A stretch of 64,000 bases of DNA from Thalassobaculum_A sp040219615. Its GTDB lineage: Bacteria; Pseudomonadota; Alphaproteobacteria; Thalassobaculales; Thalassobaculaceae. The stretch is taken from positions 181,955 through 245,954 of the forward strand of contig NZ_JAVJSE010000003.1 in assembly GCF_040219615.1 (NCBI RefSeq), written 5' to 3'. The notes beneath the pieces are model-generated. The model saw nothing but the letters and a program-made list of their open reading frames with translations, was not told the origin of the DNA and did no database searches. Both the position numbers and the translations under genes were made by a program. This document shows, in pieces, positions 32,808-42,469 of this stretch (within the stretch, counting starts at the first letter, position 1; each line of letters starts with the position of its first letter).

Positions 32808-35800
32808 TCATGTCAGCCCCAGGACGGCATCCATGGCGGCATAGGCCTTGCGGCGCAGTTCCTCGTTCGGATCGCCCTCGGGAACCGGTTCCTCGCTGCG
32901 CTGCAGTGCGGCCTTGAACGAGGCCGGCGACGTCAGGTCGACCGGCAGGCAGTACGGCCGGACTTCCTGCGGATGCCGGTCCAGCAGTTCCTGCGGCATG
33001 AGCGTATAGCTTCCGGCCGAGATCGCATCGAGCACCTTGGTCTTGAACCCGTATCCGAAGGGCGACAGCAGCGCCATCGAGGTCGCCTCGCTCATCAGGG
33101 CGATCGGGTTCTCGACCCGGCCGACGAACCGGCAGCGCGACGAGCGGGCGGCGTAGCGCTCGTCCAGGCTGCCGGTCACGGTGAAGTTCCAGTCGCCCGG
33201 GTCGTCGAGGCCGTCGACCAGCCGGACGAAGTTGCGGACCGCATCGTAGATGACCGGTCCGGGACTGGCCGAGGTCAGGCACACGCAGCGGCGCGGCTTC
33301 GGCGCCGGGATCGGCCCCTGGTAGATCAGGTCGCGCGGCAGGAAGTAGGGAACGGTGGAGACTTTGCTCCGCGGCCCGATGCGGGGCCAGTAATGCTCGG
33401 TCTCCCAGTCGGAGATGCTGAGGATGTGGTCGGCCAGCCCGATGGCGCCGACGTCGTAGCGCCAGTGGGCGAATACGTTGCCGCCCCGGGTAACGGCCTC
33501 GCGAGGGTCCAACCAAGCCAGCCTGCTCCCGCGTTCCATCAGCAGCGACGCGGTATGCGTATGGATCCGATGCAGAACTTCGGCGTTGTGGGACCGGACC
33601 AGCAGCTTCGCCCTGGGGAAGCGCTCGCGCAGATAGCGCATCAGCGGATGGTGCAGCATCGCCTCGACGATGATGACCTGCGGGTCGTTGTGCCGCTCGG
33701 AGTCCAGTCGCTCGATCACCTCGCCGTAGCGCCAGTCGAAGGCGAGTTCGGTGATCACCCGGAAGCCGCGGTCGCGCAGGTATTGCTGCCGGGCGGCCTG
33801 ATCCTTGTTGCTGCCGTGATACCGCAGGTCCGGCTGCAGGAACTGGTGCCGCGTCAGATGCAGGGCGATCGGCGTCGCCGCCCGCAGGATGCTCGGCATT
33901 CCGGGAACCGTCAGGCGGAGCGCCGGCTTCGCCGCGAGCGCGGGGCCGACCGCGGCTTCCAGCGCATTCAGCGCCGGCGCCGCCGCGTCGAGTGCCGCGT
34001 TTATCGTGCTGACAACGAAGTCGGTGTCCGACTCCCGGTCCGGGGCCGGCTGCTCGGCCGTCCCGATGCCCGCCGAATGCAGCAGATCCAGGCCCGACGC
34101 CAGGACCGCCGCGGACCGCAGCTCGACGCCCGGCCAGTTCGGCTGGGCCTTGACGGTGGCGCCGTCGGCGCGGCGGGCGAATATCGTCACCCGCCCGGCA
34201 ACCCGCTTCGACGGGAGCGCGACCACGATCCGCGCCGACCGGCCGCGTTCGATCAGCTCCTGGGTGTCCGGCTGCCCGTCGGCCGACGCCACGACCAGGG
34301 CCGACGGCTCGGGGTAGCCCGATGGGACCGCGATCTCCAGGACCAGCGAGCGGATCGCCGCGCTGGGTGGAATCGCGAACCAGAAGGAGGTATGGACAAG
34401 GTTGCCGTCGCGCAGCCCGAGCAGCACCTCCCGCGACGGTCCCGGGGCGCGTCCGGCCCGCCCGAGCCGCTCGAACAGCGGGCACAGGGGCTCCTCGGAA
34501 CCGGCGTCGGCGAGGGCGGGAAACGCCTGGCGGATCGTCGCGCCGGTAGCCCTGGCGGCCTCGAACGGATGCTCCATCACCGACCGGCAGACCGCGCTTG
34601 CCGATGACGGATCGTCGGCATCGTAGCGGTTGTCCTTGTCCTCGCCGACGCGAAGGGCGGCGGACTGCCGCGCACTGACGAGCGCGCGCCGGCGGGCCAG
34701 CGCGTCCTCGATCAGGCCCGGGAGCATCCCGTGCCGGTCGGCCTCGAGAAATGCCGCGCAGTTCTCGGTCAGCCATCGCCAGGTCGCCGGCGCCGGGTCC
34801 TCGACGACGGCCAGACGCTCGGCAGCGCCGGACAAAGCAGAGCGAAGCCTGGTCTCGCCGCCGGCAGCGACCACCGCCACCAGCCACGGTTCCCCGGGAA
34901 CGTCCCTGAGCCCGTCCAGGGCCGCCGCGGCCACCTCGGCCGGAGCCGACGGACTGGTCATGTCGGCCACCATGAAGGATTTGCCGGCAACCGTCCGCAA
35001 CGCCAGCGGCAGCTGCGGATCGCCGGCGATCCGGGCGGACGGCGGCAGGTGAAGCAACAGGGCCCGCTCGCGATCCACCTCCCACTCGCCGATCACCGTC
35101 GCCCGGTCCGACCGCGTCAGGCAGACCAGGTACTCGCTGACCGCCACGGCCCGCGCCAGCGCCGCACGGCGCCGGGCTCGCTCGCCGTGCCCGGCGCCGT
35201 GCGGCTCCACCTCCGGGAGGATGGTGATCGTCCTGAACGCCGGAACGTAGTGGTCGGACGGCCCGAAGGGCGCCAGAAACGTGACGATCGGCAGGTCCCG
35301 AAGACGGACCGCCAGGTCGCCGACGATCCGGTCGATGCAGATCCGCGAGACGTTGAAGCGGTCCAGGCGCGACAGCACGTCGTGGTGCGCCTCGCGCGTC
35401 AGCAGCCAGAAATCCCAGTCGACAAGCCGTTCGAACACCGACGAAAGATGCACCAGGATCCGGTCCTGCACGGCGGCATTGCCGGTGCCGTAGCGGGTCA
35501 GGTCGATCAGCGCTCCGCGGATGGCCGGGCGGATGCGCCGTCCCTCGTCGCGCCCGTGCCTCAAGTAGTGCTCGAAAGCGCAGTTGAAGACCTTTTCGTC
35601 GATCGCCGTGGCAATGTCCGGATAGATGCTCCGGTAGTAGCCCTCCTGGAACTGCGGGTTCGGGCTCCGCCCCTCCCGGCAGCCGGCCATCACGTAGTGA
35701 TGCAGCGGGTCCATGAACCAGCCGCGATCGATCAGGGCCGGCACGTCGCCATGCTCGCGAAGATACCACTGGGCGTCGAACGCGAGTTCGTCCGCCGCCT

Positions 35801-35837
35801 TCGGCTCGGCCGTCATATCGCCATGCAGCTCGCTCAT
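32808..35837 (-). CDS. Large glycosyltransferase with N-terminal FDxxYYL module
   Basis: A 1009-residue protein. Residues about 15-100 carry two tandem copies of a short module: FDAQWYLREHGDVPALIDRG with HHYVMAGCREGRSPNP, then FQEGYYRSIYPDIATAID with EHYLRHGRDEGRR. The same module is in the protein at 38274-40508. The middle is alpha/beta without a confident match. The C-terminal 350 residues look like a GT4-type GT-B transferase: LLVRSHNAEVLHRIHTHTAS, HILSISDWETEHYW, FVGRVENPIALMSEATSMAL and the FGYGFKTKVLDAISAG donor-site stretch. The ATG start overlaps the previous gene's stop by four bases (ATGA), indicating coupling. Confidence 0.8.
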   Translation of the reverse strand: MSELHGDMTAEPKAADELAFDAQWYLREHGDVPALIDRGWFMDPLHHYVMAGCREGRSPNPQFQEGYYRSIYPDIATAIDEKVFNCAFEHYLRHGRDEGRRIRPAIRGALIDLTRYGTGNAAVQDRILVHLSSVFERLVDWDFWLLTREAHHDVLSRLDRFNVSRICIDRIVGDLAVRLRDLPIVTFLAPFGPSDHYVPAFRTITILPEVEPHGAGHGERARRRAALARAVAVSEYLVCLTRSDRATVIGEWEVDRERALLLHLPPSARIAGDPQLPLALRTVAGKSFMVADMTSPSAPAEVAAAALDGLRDVPGEPWLVAVVAAGGETRLRSALSGAAERLAVVEDPAPATWRWLTENCAAFLEADRHGMLPGLIEDALARRRALVSARQSAALRVGEDKDNRYDADDPSSASAVCRSVMEHPFEAARATGATIRQAFPALADAGSEEPLCPLFERLGRAGRAPGPSREVLLGLRDGNLVHTSFWFAIPPSAAIRSLVLEIAVPSGYPEPSALVVASADGQPDTQELIERGRSARIVVALPSKRVAGRVTIFARRADGATVKAQPNWPGVELRSAAVLASGLDLLHSAGIGTAEQPAPDRESDTDFVVSTINAALDAAAPALNALEAAVGPALAAKPALRLTVPGMPSILRAATPIALHLTRHQFLQPDLRYHGSNKDQAARQQYLRDRGFRVITELAFDWRYGEVIERLDSERHNDPQVIIVEAMLHHPLMRYLRERFPRAKLLVRSHNAEVLHRIHTHTASLLMERGSRLAWLDPREAVTRGGNVFAHWRYDVGAIGLADHILSISDWETEHYWPRIGPRSKVSTVPYFLPRDLIYQGPIPAPKPRRCVCLTSASPGPVIYDAVRNFVRLVDGLDDPGDWNFTVTGSLDERYAARSSRCRFVGRVENPIALMSEATSMALLSPFGYGFKTKVLDAISAGSYTLMPQELLDRHPQEVRPYCLPVDLTSPASFKAALQRSEEPVPEGDPNEELRRKAYAAMDAVLGLT

Positions 35838-38296
35838 CGCCGGACCACCGCATGACCGAGCCGGCCGAGCGGCGCGAGCGCGTCGGGATCGCCGCCCGCC
35901 TCCTCCAGCCCGGGCAACCCGATTGCCGGATCGAGTAGATGCGCGGTCGACAGGGCATCGGGCGGCCAGAACTCCGCCATCCGGCGCAGCATCGCGCCGC
36001 GCCAGAACACCGCGCACAACCGCTCGCAACCGAATGCCCCGAGCCGGTCCAGCGCCTCGACCGGGCCGGTCAGGTCGCGCGTCCCCACGACCGTGTCCAG
36101 GAGCGCCACGTCGACCGCCACGGCCTGCAGCCGGTCGAGCAGGTAGAGCGGCAGCAGCAGCACGTCGATGTCGTTCAGCAGCGGCAGCACGGCACCGAGC
36201 GAATACCCGGTCGCGCTCGCCAGCTTCAGCTCCGGCGCCACCGTGCGCAGATAGGTGGCGGCGCGCAGCAGCGCCTCGGGCTCGTCCAGCAGGATGACCT
36301 TGGCGTTCGGGAAGCGCGTCTTGAAGGCGAGCGCGATGCCGCCCCAGCCGGCACCGACGACCGCCAGGGTCCGCCGCTTGCCCTTCAGGAACTCGCCCAG
36401 GAAGCCGGCACGGTACAGGGTCAGCAGCGCGTAGCGGACCACGGCGCCGGACAGGTTGATCCGGCCGGCCTTGCCGCCGTAGCCGTAAAGGCCGAGGCCT
36501 TCCGGCTCGCCCGGCCACAGGGCCTGATCGTCCCCTTCGGCCAGGGCGGCATGCAACGCGCGCACCGCATTCTCGTGACCCTCGTCGCCCGCGGCGTAGT
36601 CCTCGGGCGCGTCGCCCATCGCACGGCCGGCGCCCGCGCGAAGCTCGGCCACCGCCAGCGCGCCGGCATCCATCCAGCCCGAGGCCGTCTCGGCGTCTCG
36701 CCCGGCTTCGTCGAGCATGGCGCAGGCGACGTCCCGCGCATCGAGGTAGTTCCTGAACGCGTCGTCGGCCCGCGCTTCCCAGATCCGGTCGGCGATGCGT
36801 TGCGAAGAGCCCACGGCCCCTCGATCCTGCGCGGCTCGAGGCTTCACCATCGCGACTATCCTCTCGGCCATGACATCCCCCGCGCTTCGGTCGACTCCCC
36901 GGGGCCGGGCGAACCAGGCCTTGAAGCCTCGGCGGCGGTGACGTGTTACATCGATCCCGTCGAGCAGATCGGTCAGATTGCGCTCGACGGCGCGCAGGTC
37001 CTCGCACACCACCATCACGTCGCGGTCGGCAAGCACCTTGAAATGGTTGGCCAGACGCTGGGTGCGGTCGTATTCGCGCAGCAGCGGCGTCAGGCACGGG
37101 CAGTCGGCCAGCAGCGAGTCGGACATCGCGGTGGTGTTGATCCCGATGGTCGCCGTGGCGTGCGCGAGCATGCTGCGGAACTCGTGGTGCAGTCCCGCCG
37201 TCTGCGGCAGGGCCCCCTCGCGCGGCCAGGTCACCACGCCGTCGAGCCGGAGACGCCGGAACACCTGGGCATTCGCCGGGTGCGGCCGGATGACGATGCT
37301 GGTCCGGCGCAGCCGGGGATCGTCCGACCGCCTCAGCTCGGCATGGATCCCCTCCACCACCCAGGCCTCGTCCTTGGCGATGTTACGGCTGGAACCGAGA
37401 TAGATCACATAGGGTTGTCCGGGATCGATCCCCATGCGTTCGCACAGGCTCTCCCGGTCCTCGGGCTCGGCGTCGTCGAACCATCGCTCCAGGAAGGGCG
37501 ACCCGGCGATGCAGCAGACGTCCTCCGGGAAGCCGTGAAATTCGCGGATGTCGTCGTAGTGGATCTCGTTCCAGAGGAACACCTGGTCCGGAACGACATG
37601 GTGGACGCCCTTGGTGCTCAGGTTGTCCCAGGTCATGGTGTGCAGGGCGACCGGCATCGACAGCCGCTTGGCGGCCTTCACATACTCGATCTCCTCGGAG
37701 AACCGCATGTTCGACGGAGACACCACGACGACGGCGGGGGCCTCCTCGCGCAGATGCGCGACCACACCGGCATCCGCTGGCGTGACCCGCTCGAGCAGGC
37801 GCAGCGCGGTATCGACCGCCGGCGCCGTCAGCAGGGCCTGGAAACGCTCGACCTTGCGCCGGCGGCGGATCCACTCCGGAACGTAGCCGAGCCAGCGATT
37901 GACGTAGAACTCCGTCGTGCGCGGACCGCGCCGCAGGTAGTTCGCATAGGACCGGATCTCACGGGCCGGGAAGATCCATCGCCGCCAGCGGTCGGACCGC
38001 CTGACCGACCATCCGATCTCGACCTGCGGGTACCGCATGCGGAACGCGTTGAGCGCGTCGTCCTGGAACTGGATGGTCTGCTTGGAGGACCAAGCCTGGT
38101 CGAACAGCACCTTGACCCGGGCCCCGCGCCGCAGCAGCGCGACGATCACCGCCTCGTGGTAGACGAAATGCGCGATCGCCCGGCAGACGTACAGCACCTT
38201 CGGCCCCGGACCGGCGTTCGGCCCCAGGCGCGCGCCGGACTCCAGTCCGACCGGCAGCGGCGGCGGGCCGGCGTCAGATATCCGCAGAACGGTCAT
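35834..38296 (-). CDS. Fusion of GT-B-like transferase and putative sugar O-methyltransferase
   Basis: An 820-residue protein. The N-terminal 500 residues resemble CDP-glycerol/UDP-sugar-type GT-B proteins: KVLYVCRAIAHFVYHEAVIV, then MPVALHTMTWDNLSTKG, SIVIRPHPANAQVFRRL and TATIGINTTAMSDSLLADCP. From about residue 600 it becomes an O-methyltransferase-like domain: LKGKRRTLAVVGAGWGGIAL (SAM loop) and AKVILLDEPEALLRAATYLR, followed by a long strand-helix end. This is the arrangement of putative sugar O-methyltransferases. It overlaps both neighbours (23 and 4 bases). Coupled transfer and methylation of a sugar is inferred. Confidence 0.75.
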   Translation of the reverse strand: MTVLRISDAGPPPLPVGLESGARLGPNAGPGPKVLYVCRAIAHFVYHEAVIVALLRRGARVKVLFDQAWSSKQTIQFQDDALNAFRMRYPQVEIGWSVRRSDRWRRWIFPAREIRSYANYLRRGPRTTEFYVNRWLGYVPEWIRRRRKVERFQALLTAPAVDTALRLLERVTPADAGVVAHLREEAPAVVVVSPSNMRFSEEIEYVKAAKRLSMPVALHTMTWDNLSTKGVHHVVPDQVFLWNEIHYDDIREFHGFPEDVCCIAGSPFLERWFDDAEPEDRESLCERMGIDPGQPYVIYLGSSRNIAKDEAWVVEGIHAELRRSDDPRLRRTSIVIRPHPANAQVFRRLRLDGVVTWPREGALPQTAGLHHEFRSMLAHATATIGINTTAMSDSLLADCPCLTPLLREYDRTQRLANHFKVLADRDVMVVCEDLRAVERNLTDLLDGIDVTRHRRRGFKAWFARPRGVDRSAGDVMAERIVAMVKPRAAQDRGAVGSSQRIADRIWEARADDAFRNYLDARDVACAMLDEAGRDAETASGWMDAGALAVAELRAGAGRAMGDAPEDYAAGDEGHENAVRALHAALAEGDDQALWPGEPEGLGLYGYGGKAGRINLSGAVVRYALLTLYRAGFLGEFLKGKRRTLAVVGAGWGGIALAFKTRFPNAKVILLDEPEALLRAATYLRTVAPELKLASATGYSLGAVLPLLNDIDVLLLPLYLLDRLQAVAVDVALLDTVVGTRDLTGPVEALDRLGAFGCERLCAVFWRGAMLRRMAEFWPPDALSTAHLLDPAIGLPGLEEAGGDPDALAPLGRLGHAVVRR

Positions 38297-40508
38297 GGCG
38301 CCCCTCCTGCCATCCGGCGTCCCGGAACCCGAGCACGCGGTCGAGTGACCGGAACGCCTCGGCCCGGGCCGCCTCCATGTCGACGCCGCCCGGATCCCGG
38401 TCCAGCCGGTCGAGGGCCCCGGCCTTCGAAATCGACCTCGGCAGCGCCGCCACGTGACCGCTTGCGGACGGCCCGGTCGGGTTGTCGACCAGGACACGGA
38501 AGCCGAGGATGCGTGCGGCGGTCGTCAGCCCGCCGATGTCCGAGAGCGCGATCGCCGGAGCCAGGACGAGGCGCGTCGAATGCAGAATCCGCGGCAGGTC
38601 GACCGCAGGGTCGCACCAGCCGAGCGAAGGATGCGGTTCGTCCAGCCCGAGATCGGCTTCGATATGCGAGCGCAGCCGCGGCGACGCGCTGATCACCACA
38701 GTCCAGCCATCGCGCAGCAGTGTCGGGATCGCGCCCTTCGCCAGCCCGTGACGACGGATCCGGTTCTCGAGAACGGCCACCGTGTCGATGTGCAGGACGA
38801 GTTGGCGCGGCCGGCTCGGATAGGGGCGAGGGAGCCGGCGGTAGATCGCGGGCAGGAATCTGGGAACATAGTCGATCCGGCCGGGCGCGACGCCACCGGC
38901 ACGATAGTATGCGGCATCCCCGGGCCCGGCCACGACCACCCGGTCCGCGGCAAGCGCGCAGGCCAGGTCGTCCGGCCGTTCGCGCGGGGCGACCGCCCGT
39001 CCGCCGGCCGCCGCGCCCTGGTACAGGCGGACGACGTGGCGGCTGCGCTCCAGCCCGTCGGTCAGCAGCGCCGGCGCCCGCGGCGACGTCAGCAGGACGA
39101 ACCTGTGGTCGAACAGGTCCTGCTTGCGCATGCGGCCGGCGTCGCTCGTCGTGCCCAGCGGCAACTCGAGGAAATCGACCCGGAAGCCGCGAAGCTCCAG
39201 GTACTCTCGCCAGGCCGCCACATCCAGCGTGTCGCGACCGGTCCATGACCGCTCGGCATCGAAGGTCGAGACGACCAGGCAACGCGGAACCGCCACCGGC
39301 GCCAGCGTCGGCAGCGCCGGCAGGCCGAACTCGTAGGCCGGCCGCGCCGATACCAGGATGTCCGCCCGGGTCATGAACCGTCCGAGGGCCCGCTTCGCCT
39401 GGGCCAGGTCGCTGTTGAGGTCGATGATCGCCAGCGCGTCGTGAGGCGTGTCGGTATCGAGCGGAGCCACGACGAGATCGACCGGCGCGGACTCGATCCG
39501 CGCCAGCACGATCCGGCTCAGGGCACGGGCGCCGGACTTGCTGGGCCGCAGCGTGATCCTGGTCGGGCCGGTGCCGATCCGCAGCACCGCCCGGACCGGA
39601 TGCCCGACCGAGACATCCACCTTCTGCGACGTGCCATTGGCCTCCAGCACCAGCACTTCCCTGGCAAGGCCGCTCGCCGTCGGCAGGTCGACCGCCACCG
39701 TCACCACCCGTGCCGCATCGCTGGCCGGTACCAGGATCGACATGCCGGCGCCGACGATCCCGTTCGACTCGTCACCGACCAGGCGGCTGCGCGCCCGCAA
39801 GCGGGCGAACCAGGCGGCCATTTCCGCGGCAACGGCGACGCGCTCGGCGGTCAGCGCCAGTTCCATCGGGTCAAGTGCCCGGCCCGGATTAAGCGCCAGC
39901 ACCGGGTCCCCGGACGGCGCCACCGGTTGGCGCGACGCGTCGGCCCGGTCGTTCAGTTCGATCACCCCGACGCCGTCCGGCGGCACGATCCCCTCGGCGC
40001 CCAGCCGCACGACGTAGGACGGCCGTTCGGCAAGGACCCTCTCGCTGGCCTCCGACAGGACGCCTGGAGCCCGCACCCACTCGACCCAGGGATGCAGGCC
40101 CGAACCCGCCGGAAGCTTCCATCCCGTCATCAGCAGGACCCGCCACGCGGGACGCGCGCGCTGGATCGCCGAGGCCAGTGCGATCGTCGACGGACGTCCG
40201 TCGATCGGCGTGCGGCAGCCGTCGATCACACAGCACGGACCGGGGGGCACGCCACGCCGCCCCTCCTGCTCGCCGTTCTTCAGGAAATGGTGATAGCCGC
40301 ATGCGAAGGCCGATGCCTCGAGGGCGGCGGCAACATCGGGATTGGCGGCGAGATAGTAGGCCTCGTCGAATGCCGGGGTCGGATCGCGACGTTCGGCCGC
40401 ACCGACCCAAATATAGTCCAACAGGGCACTCCCCAGGAATCGCTCCTGAGCGCGCTCGCGAACGACATCGCTCTGAGCCAGATAAAATGCTCCGTCGAAC
40501 CTGGTCAA
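38274..40508 (-). CDS. Glycosyltransferase-like protein with N-terminal FDxxYYL module
   Basis: A 744-residue protein. It opens with FDGAFYLAQSDVV and then FDEAYYLAANPDVAAALEAS with YHHFLKNGEQEGRRG, the module shared with the 32808-35837 gene. The middle region is beta-rich and may bind carbohydrate. The C-terminal 350 residues look like a GT-B transferase (RFVLLTSPRAPALLTDGLE, GRIDYVPRFLPAIYRRL, STRLVLAPAIALSDIGGLTT) ending in the usual helix. It overlaps the next gene by 23 bases. The acceptor is unknown; the two module-bearing proteins may bind the same partner or glycan. Confidence 0.75.
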   Translation of the reverse strand: MTRFDGAFYLAQSDVVRERAQERFLGSALLDYIWVGAAERRDPTPAFDEAYYLAANPDVAAALEASAFACGYHHFLKNGEQEGRRGVPPGPCCVIDGCRTPIDGRPSTIALASAIQRARPAWRVLLMTGWKLPAGSGLHPWVEWVRAPGVLSEASERVLAERPSYVVRLGAEGIVPPDGVGVIELNDRADASRQPVAPSGDPVLALNPGRALDPMELALTAERVAVAAEMAAWFARLRARSRLVGDESNGIVGAGMSILVPASDAARVVTVAVDLPTASGLAREVLVLEANGTSQKVDVSVGHPVRAVLRIGTGPTRITLRPSKSGARALSRIVLARIESAPVDLVVAPLDTDTPHDALAIIDLNSDLAQAKRALGRFMTRADILVSARPAYEFGLPALPTLAPVAVPRCLVVSTFDAERSWTGRDTLDVAAWREYLELRGFRVDFLELPLGTTSDAGRMRKQDLFDHRFVLLTSPRAPALLTDGLERSRHVVRLYQGAAAGGRAVAPRERPDDLACALAADRVVVAGPGDAAYYRAGGVAPGRIDYVPRFLPAIYRRLPRPYPSRPRQLVLHIDTVAVLENRIRRHGLAKGAIPTLLRDGWTVVISASPRLRSHIEADLGLDEPHPSLGWCDPAVDLPRILHSTRLVLAPAIALSDIGGLTTAARILGFRVLVDNPTGPSASGHVAALPRSISKAGALDRLDRDPGGVDMEAARAEAFRSLDRVLGFRDAGWQEGRHDRSADI

Positions 40509-40613
40509 TGTCCCCGACCGGATTGTCTCGCCTCAGACATCTCGCAACAATCGCCGGACCATCTCCCGGCGATCACTCCCCACCGAGAACTATCAACGGC
40601 GCGGCCACGCACT

Positions 40614-41537
40614 TCAACGGCCATCTGTCGCAGCATTCGCCGGGCTGTCGGATTCGCGCGTCCCCATGCCGGAAGGCCGCCGCTCGGCGACGATCACGTC
40701 CTGGTAGGTCAGGCCGCCGCCTGCGCCGGACCAGGTTCCGCGCAGCAGCGGCTTGCCGACCGAGAACCCGTTGCCCTCCAGGATGCTTTCGACGTAGTCG
40801 CGCCGGAAGGCGACCGCCGAGCCCGGCGGATGCCCGACGGCGCCCGCCGTCATGCGGGCGCCCGCGTCCGGAAAGGTCAGCCGCGCCCCGCCCCGTCCCA
40901 TCGCCTCGACCGAGACATCGTCCAGCAGGAAGAAGGTCGCGAACAGCCGGCCGCCGGTCCGCAGCAGCGATGACAACTGCCTCACCAGGGACTTGAAATC
41001 ATGGCGCGACAGGTGCGTGAACACCGACGTGGCGATGACGAAGTCGAAGCTGCCCGCGGCGAACGGCAGGGGATGCTCCCACGGGGACGCCTTGCCGGAG
41101 GGGTTGTAGAGCGGGTTGCTGTAATCGACGTGACGGAAGGTGAAGTTCGGATAGACCTTCGAGATGCGGCGGCGGCACCAGGCCAGTCCCTGCCGGTTGA
41201 CGTCGACCCCGACATAGCTCGCGCCCGGCGACAGGTACTGGGTCAGCGGCAGCGCCATCCGGCCGATCCCGCAGCCGTAGTCGAGCACGTCGCTGTCCGG
41301 CCGCAGCCCGCCGTGGCGGATGAAATGTTCCAGGAACTCCGCCCCGATCGCCCGGAAGTCACCGTCCCCGACGAAGCTCTGCTCGGCCTTGGGTATCGGC
41401 AGGAAGCGGTTGCTCTCGACGACCCGCCGGTACAGCGCCGGGATGTCCGGTGCCGCAACAGCCTCCCCGACCGCCGATCCGGTGTCCGCGATCTCAGCCT
41501 TCCTGCGGCGGCGCGCCACGGCCCGTGCTCCCGTCAT
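40614..41537 (-). CDS. Class I SAM-dependent methyltransferase
   Basis: A 307-residue protein with a clear Rossmann methyltransferase core: motif I VLDYGCGIGRMALPL (about residues 83-97), YVGVDVNRQGLAWC for motif II, FDFVIATSVFTHLSRHDF for motif IV, and LLRTGGRLFATFF for the post-motif. The N-terminal SNRFLPIPKAEQSFVGDGDF resembles Methyltransf_11/25 relatives acting on sugars. Its start overlaps the upstream gene's stop by four bases. A glycan-modifying role is inferred from location. Confidence 0.85.
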   Translation of the reverse strand: MTGARAVARRRRKAEIADTGSAVGEAVAAPDIPALYRRVVESNRFLPIPKAEQSFVGDGDFRAIGAEFLEHFIRHGGLRPDSDVLDYGCGIGRMALPLTQYLSPGASYVGVDVNRQGLAWCRRRISKVYPNFTFRHVDYSNPLYNPSGKASPWEHPLPFAAGSFDFVIATSVFTHLSRHDFKSLVRQLSSLLRTGGRLFATFFLLDDVSVEAMGRGGARLTFPDAGARMTAGAVGHPPGSAVAFRRDYVESILEGNGFSVGKPLLRGTWSGAGGGLTYQDVIVAERRPSGMGTRESDSPANAATDGR

Positions 41538-42268
41538 TTCCGCCGCAGGGCAATGAACATGAACGTATATCGCCGATCGACCCGCTCCCAGTGGATGACC
41601 TTCTCCTCGGTGTCGAGTTCGAGCGGCGCCGCCAGGCTGAAGCCGCGCTCCTGAGCCAGGCGAACATACTCACGTATGCCATCCGGTTCGAACACTTTCA
41701 TCTCGCCACCGTCCGGGCCGTAGGGAAAGATCCCGCCGCAGTCGACCGGCTCGGACCAGTAGTCGGTGGAGGTCAGAAGAAGCCCGCCGCGCTTGAGCAG
41801 CCGCGCCATTTCGTCGAGATAGGCCGCCAGGTCGACGTTGTGCTCGATCACCGAGATCGAGGTGATGGTGCTGAAGAACTCCGACTCGTAGCTCGTCCGG
41901 GTCAGGTCCTGGATCGAGAAGCGGATTCCGTAAGGCTCGAAGTACGACGGGTCCTTGGCCAGCAGGTCGCATGCATACAGGTTCCGGAACCCCAGAATCG
42001 AGAGCCAGCGGTTGATCACGCTGCGGCTCGACCCGACGTCGAGCACCGGCATGTCCGGCTTCTTGTGGGACAGCGCGAAGTGCAGGCACTTCAATGTGTC
42101 CCAGTTCTTCTGCGGATCGTGGTGCGACGGCAGCCCGAGCCATTCCACCAGTTCGGCTGCGGCAGTCGCCTCGGCGCGGGTCCGCAGCGCCCGGTTCCGG
42201 AACACGTTCCTCAGGAAATCCTGGCGCGCCCGTGCCGGGGTCCCCGGTCCCCCGTCCGCTTCCGCCAT
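41534..42268 (-). CDS. SAM-dependent methyltransferase
   Basis: A 244-residue protein. SHKKPDMPVLDVGSSRSVIN is motif I in a slightly unusual form (DVGSSRS rather than DxGxGxG), followed by LYACDLLAKDPS, then ITSISVIEHNVDLAAYLDEM and LLKRGGLLLTSTDYW. The EHNVDL segment matches the E-H family pattern. The ATG at 42268 is selected because GGTGGGAG precedes it at proper distance; an upstream ATG at 42316 is possible. It is the first gene of the eight-gene leftward glycan block and overlaps the next by four bases. Confidence 0.82.
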   Translation of the reverse strand: MAEADGGPGTPARARQDFLRNVFRNRALRTRAEATAAAELVEWLGLPSHHDPQKNWDTLKCLHFALSHKKPDMPVLDVGSSRSVINRWLSILGFRNLYACDLLAKDPSYFEPYGIRFSIQDLTRTSYESEFFSTITSISVIEHNVDLAAYLDEMARLLKRGGLLLTSTDYWSEPVDCGGIFPYGPDGGEMKVFEPDGIREYVRLAQERGFSLAAPLELDTEEKVIHWERVDRRYTFMFIALRRK

Positions 42269-42365
42269 CGGTCCGCTCCCACCTGGAAAACCCATACACC
42301 CCTGCATACTAGGCATCGCCGCGGAGCCGTCCAGGGCCGGGCGCCGCCGGTGCGCCCGAACATTC

Positions 42366-42379
42366 GGATAATTTTATCC
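42366..42379. promoter_or_regulatory. AT-rich palindrome between the glycan block and a secreted-protein gene
   Basis: GGATAATTTTATCC is a perfect 6-2-6 inverted repeat in the 200-bp divergent region between the first gene of the glycan block (start 42268) and the small secreted-protein gene (start 42470). It is the most AT-rich piece for many kilobases and a good candidate for a shared operator. No regulator gene is adjacent. Confidence 0.4.
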
Positions 42380-42469
42380 TAATTTTCACGAATTCCCTAC
42401 TAGGCTCGACGCCGGAGGAGAGGTCGTCCCGCGGCAGCGCGCGGACGGCGACAGCAAACGGGGAAAATC

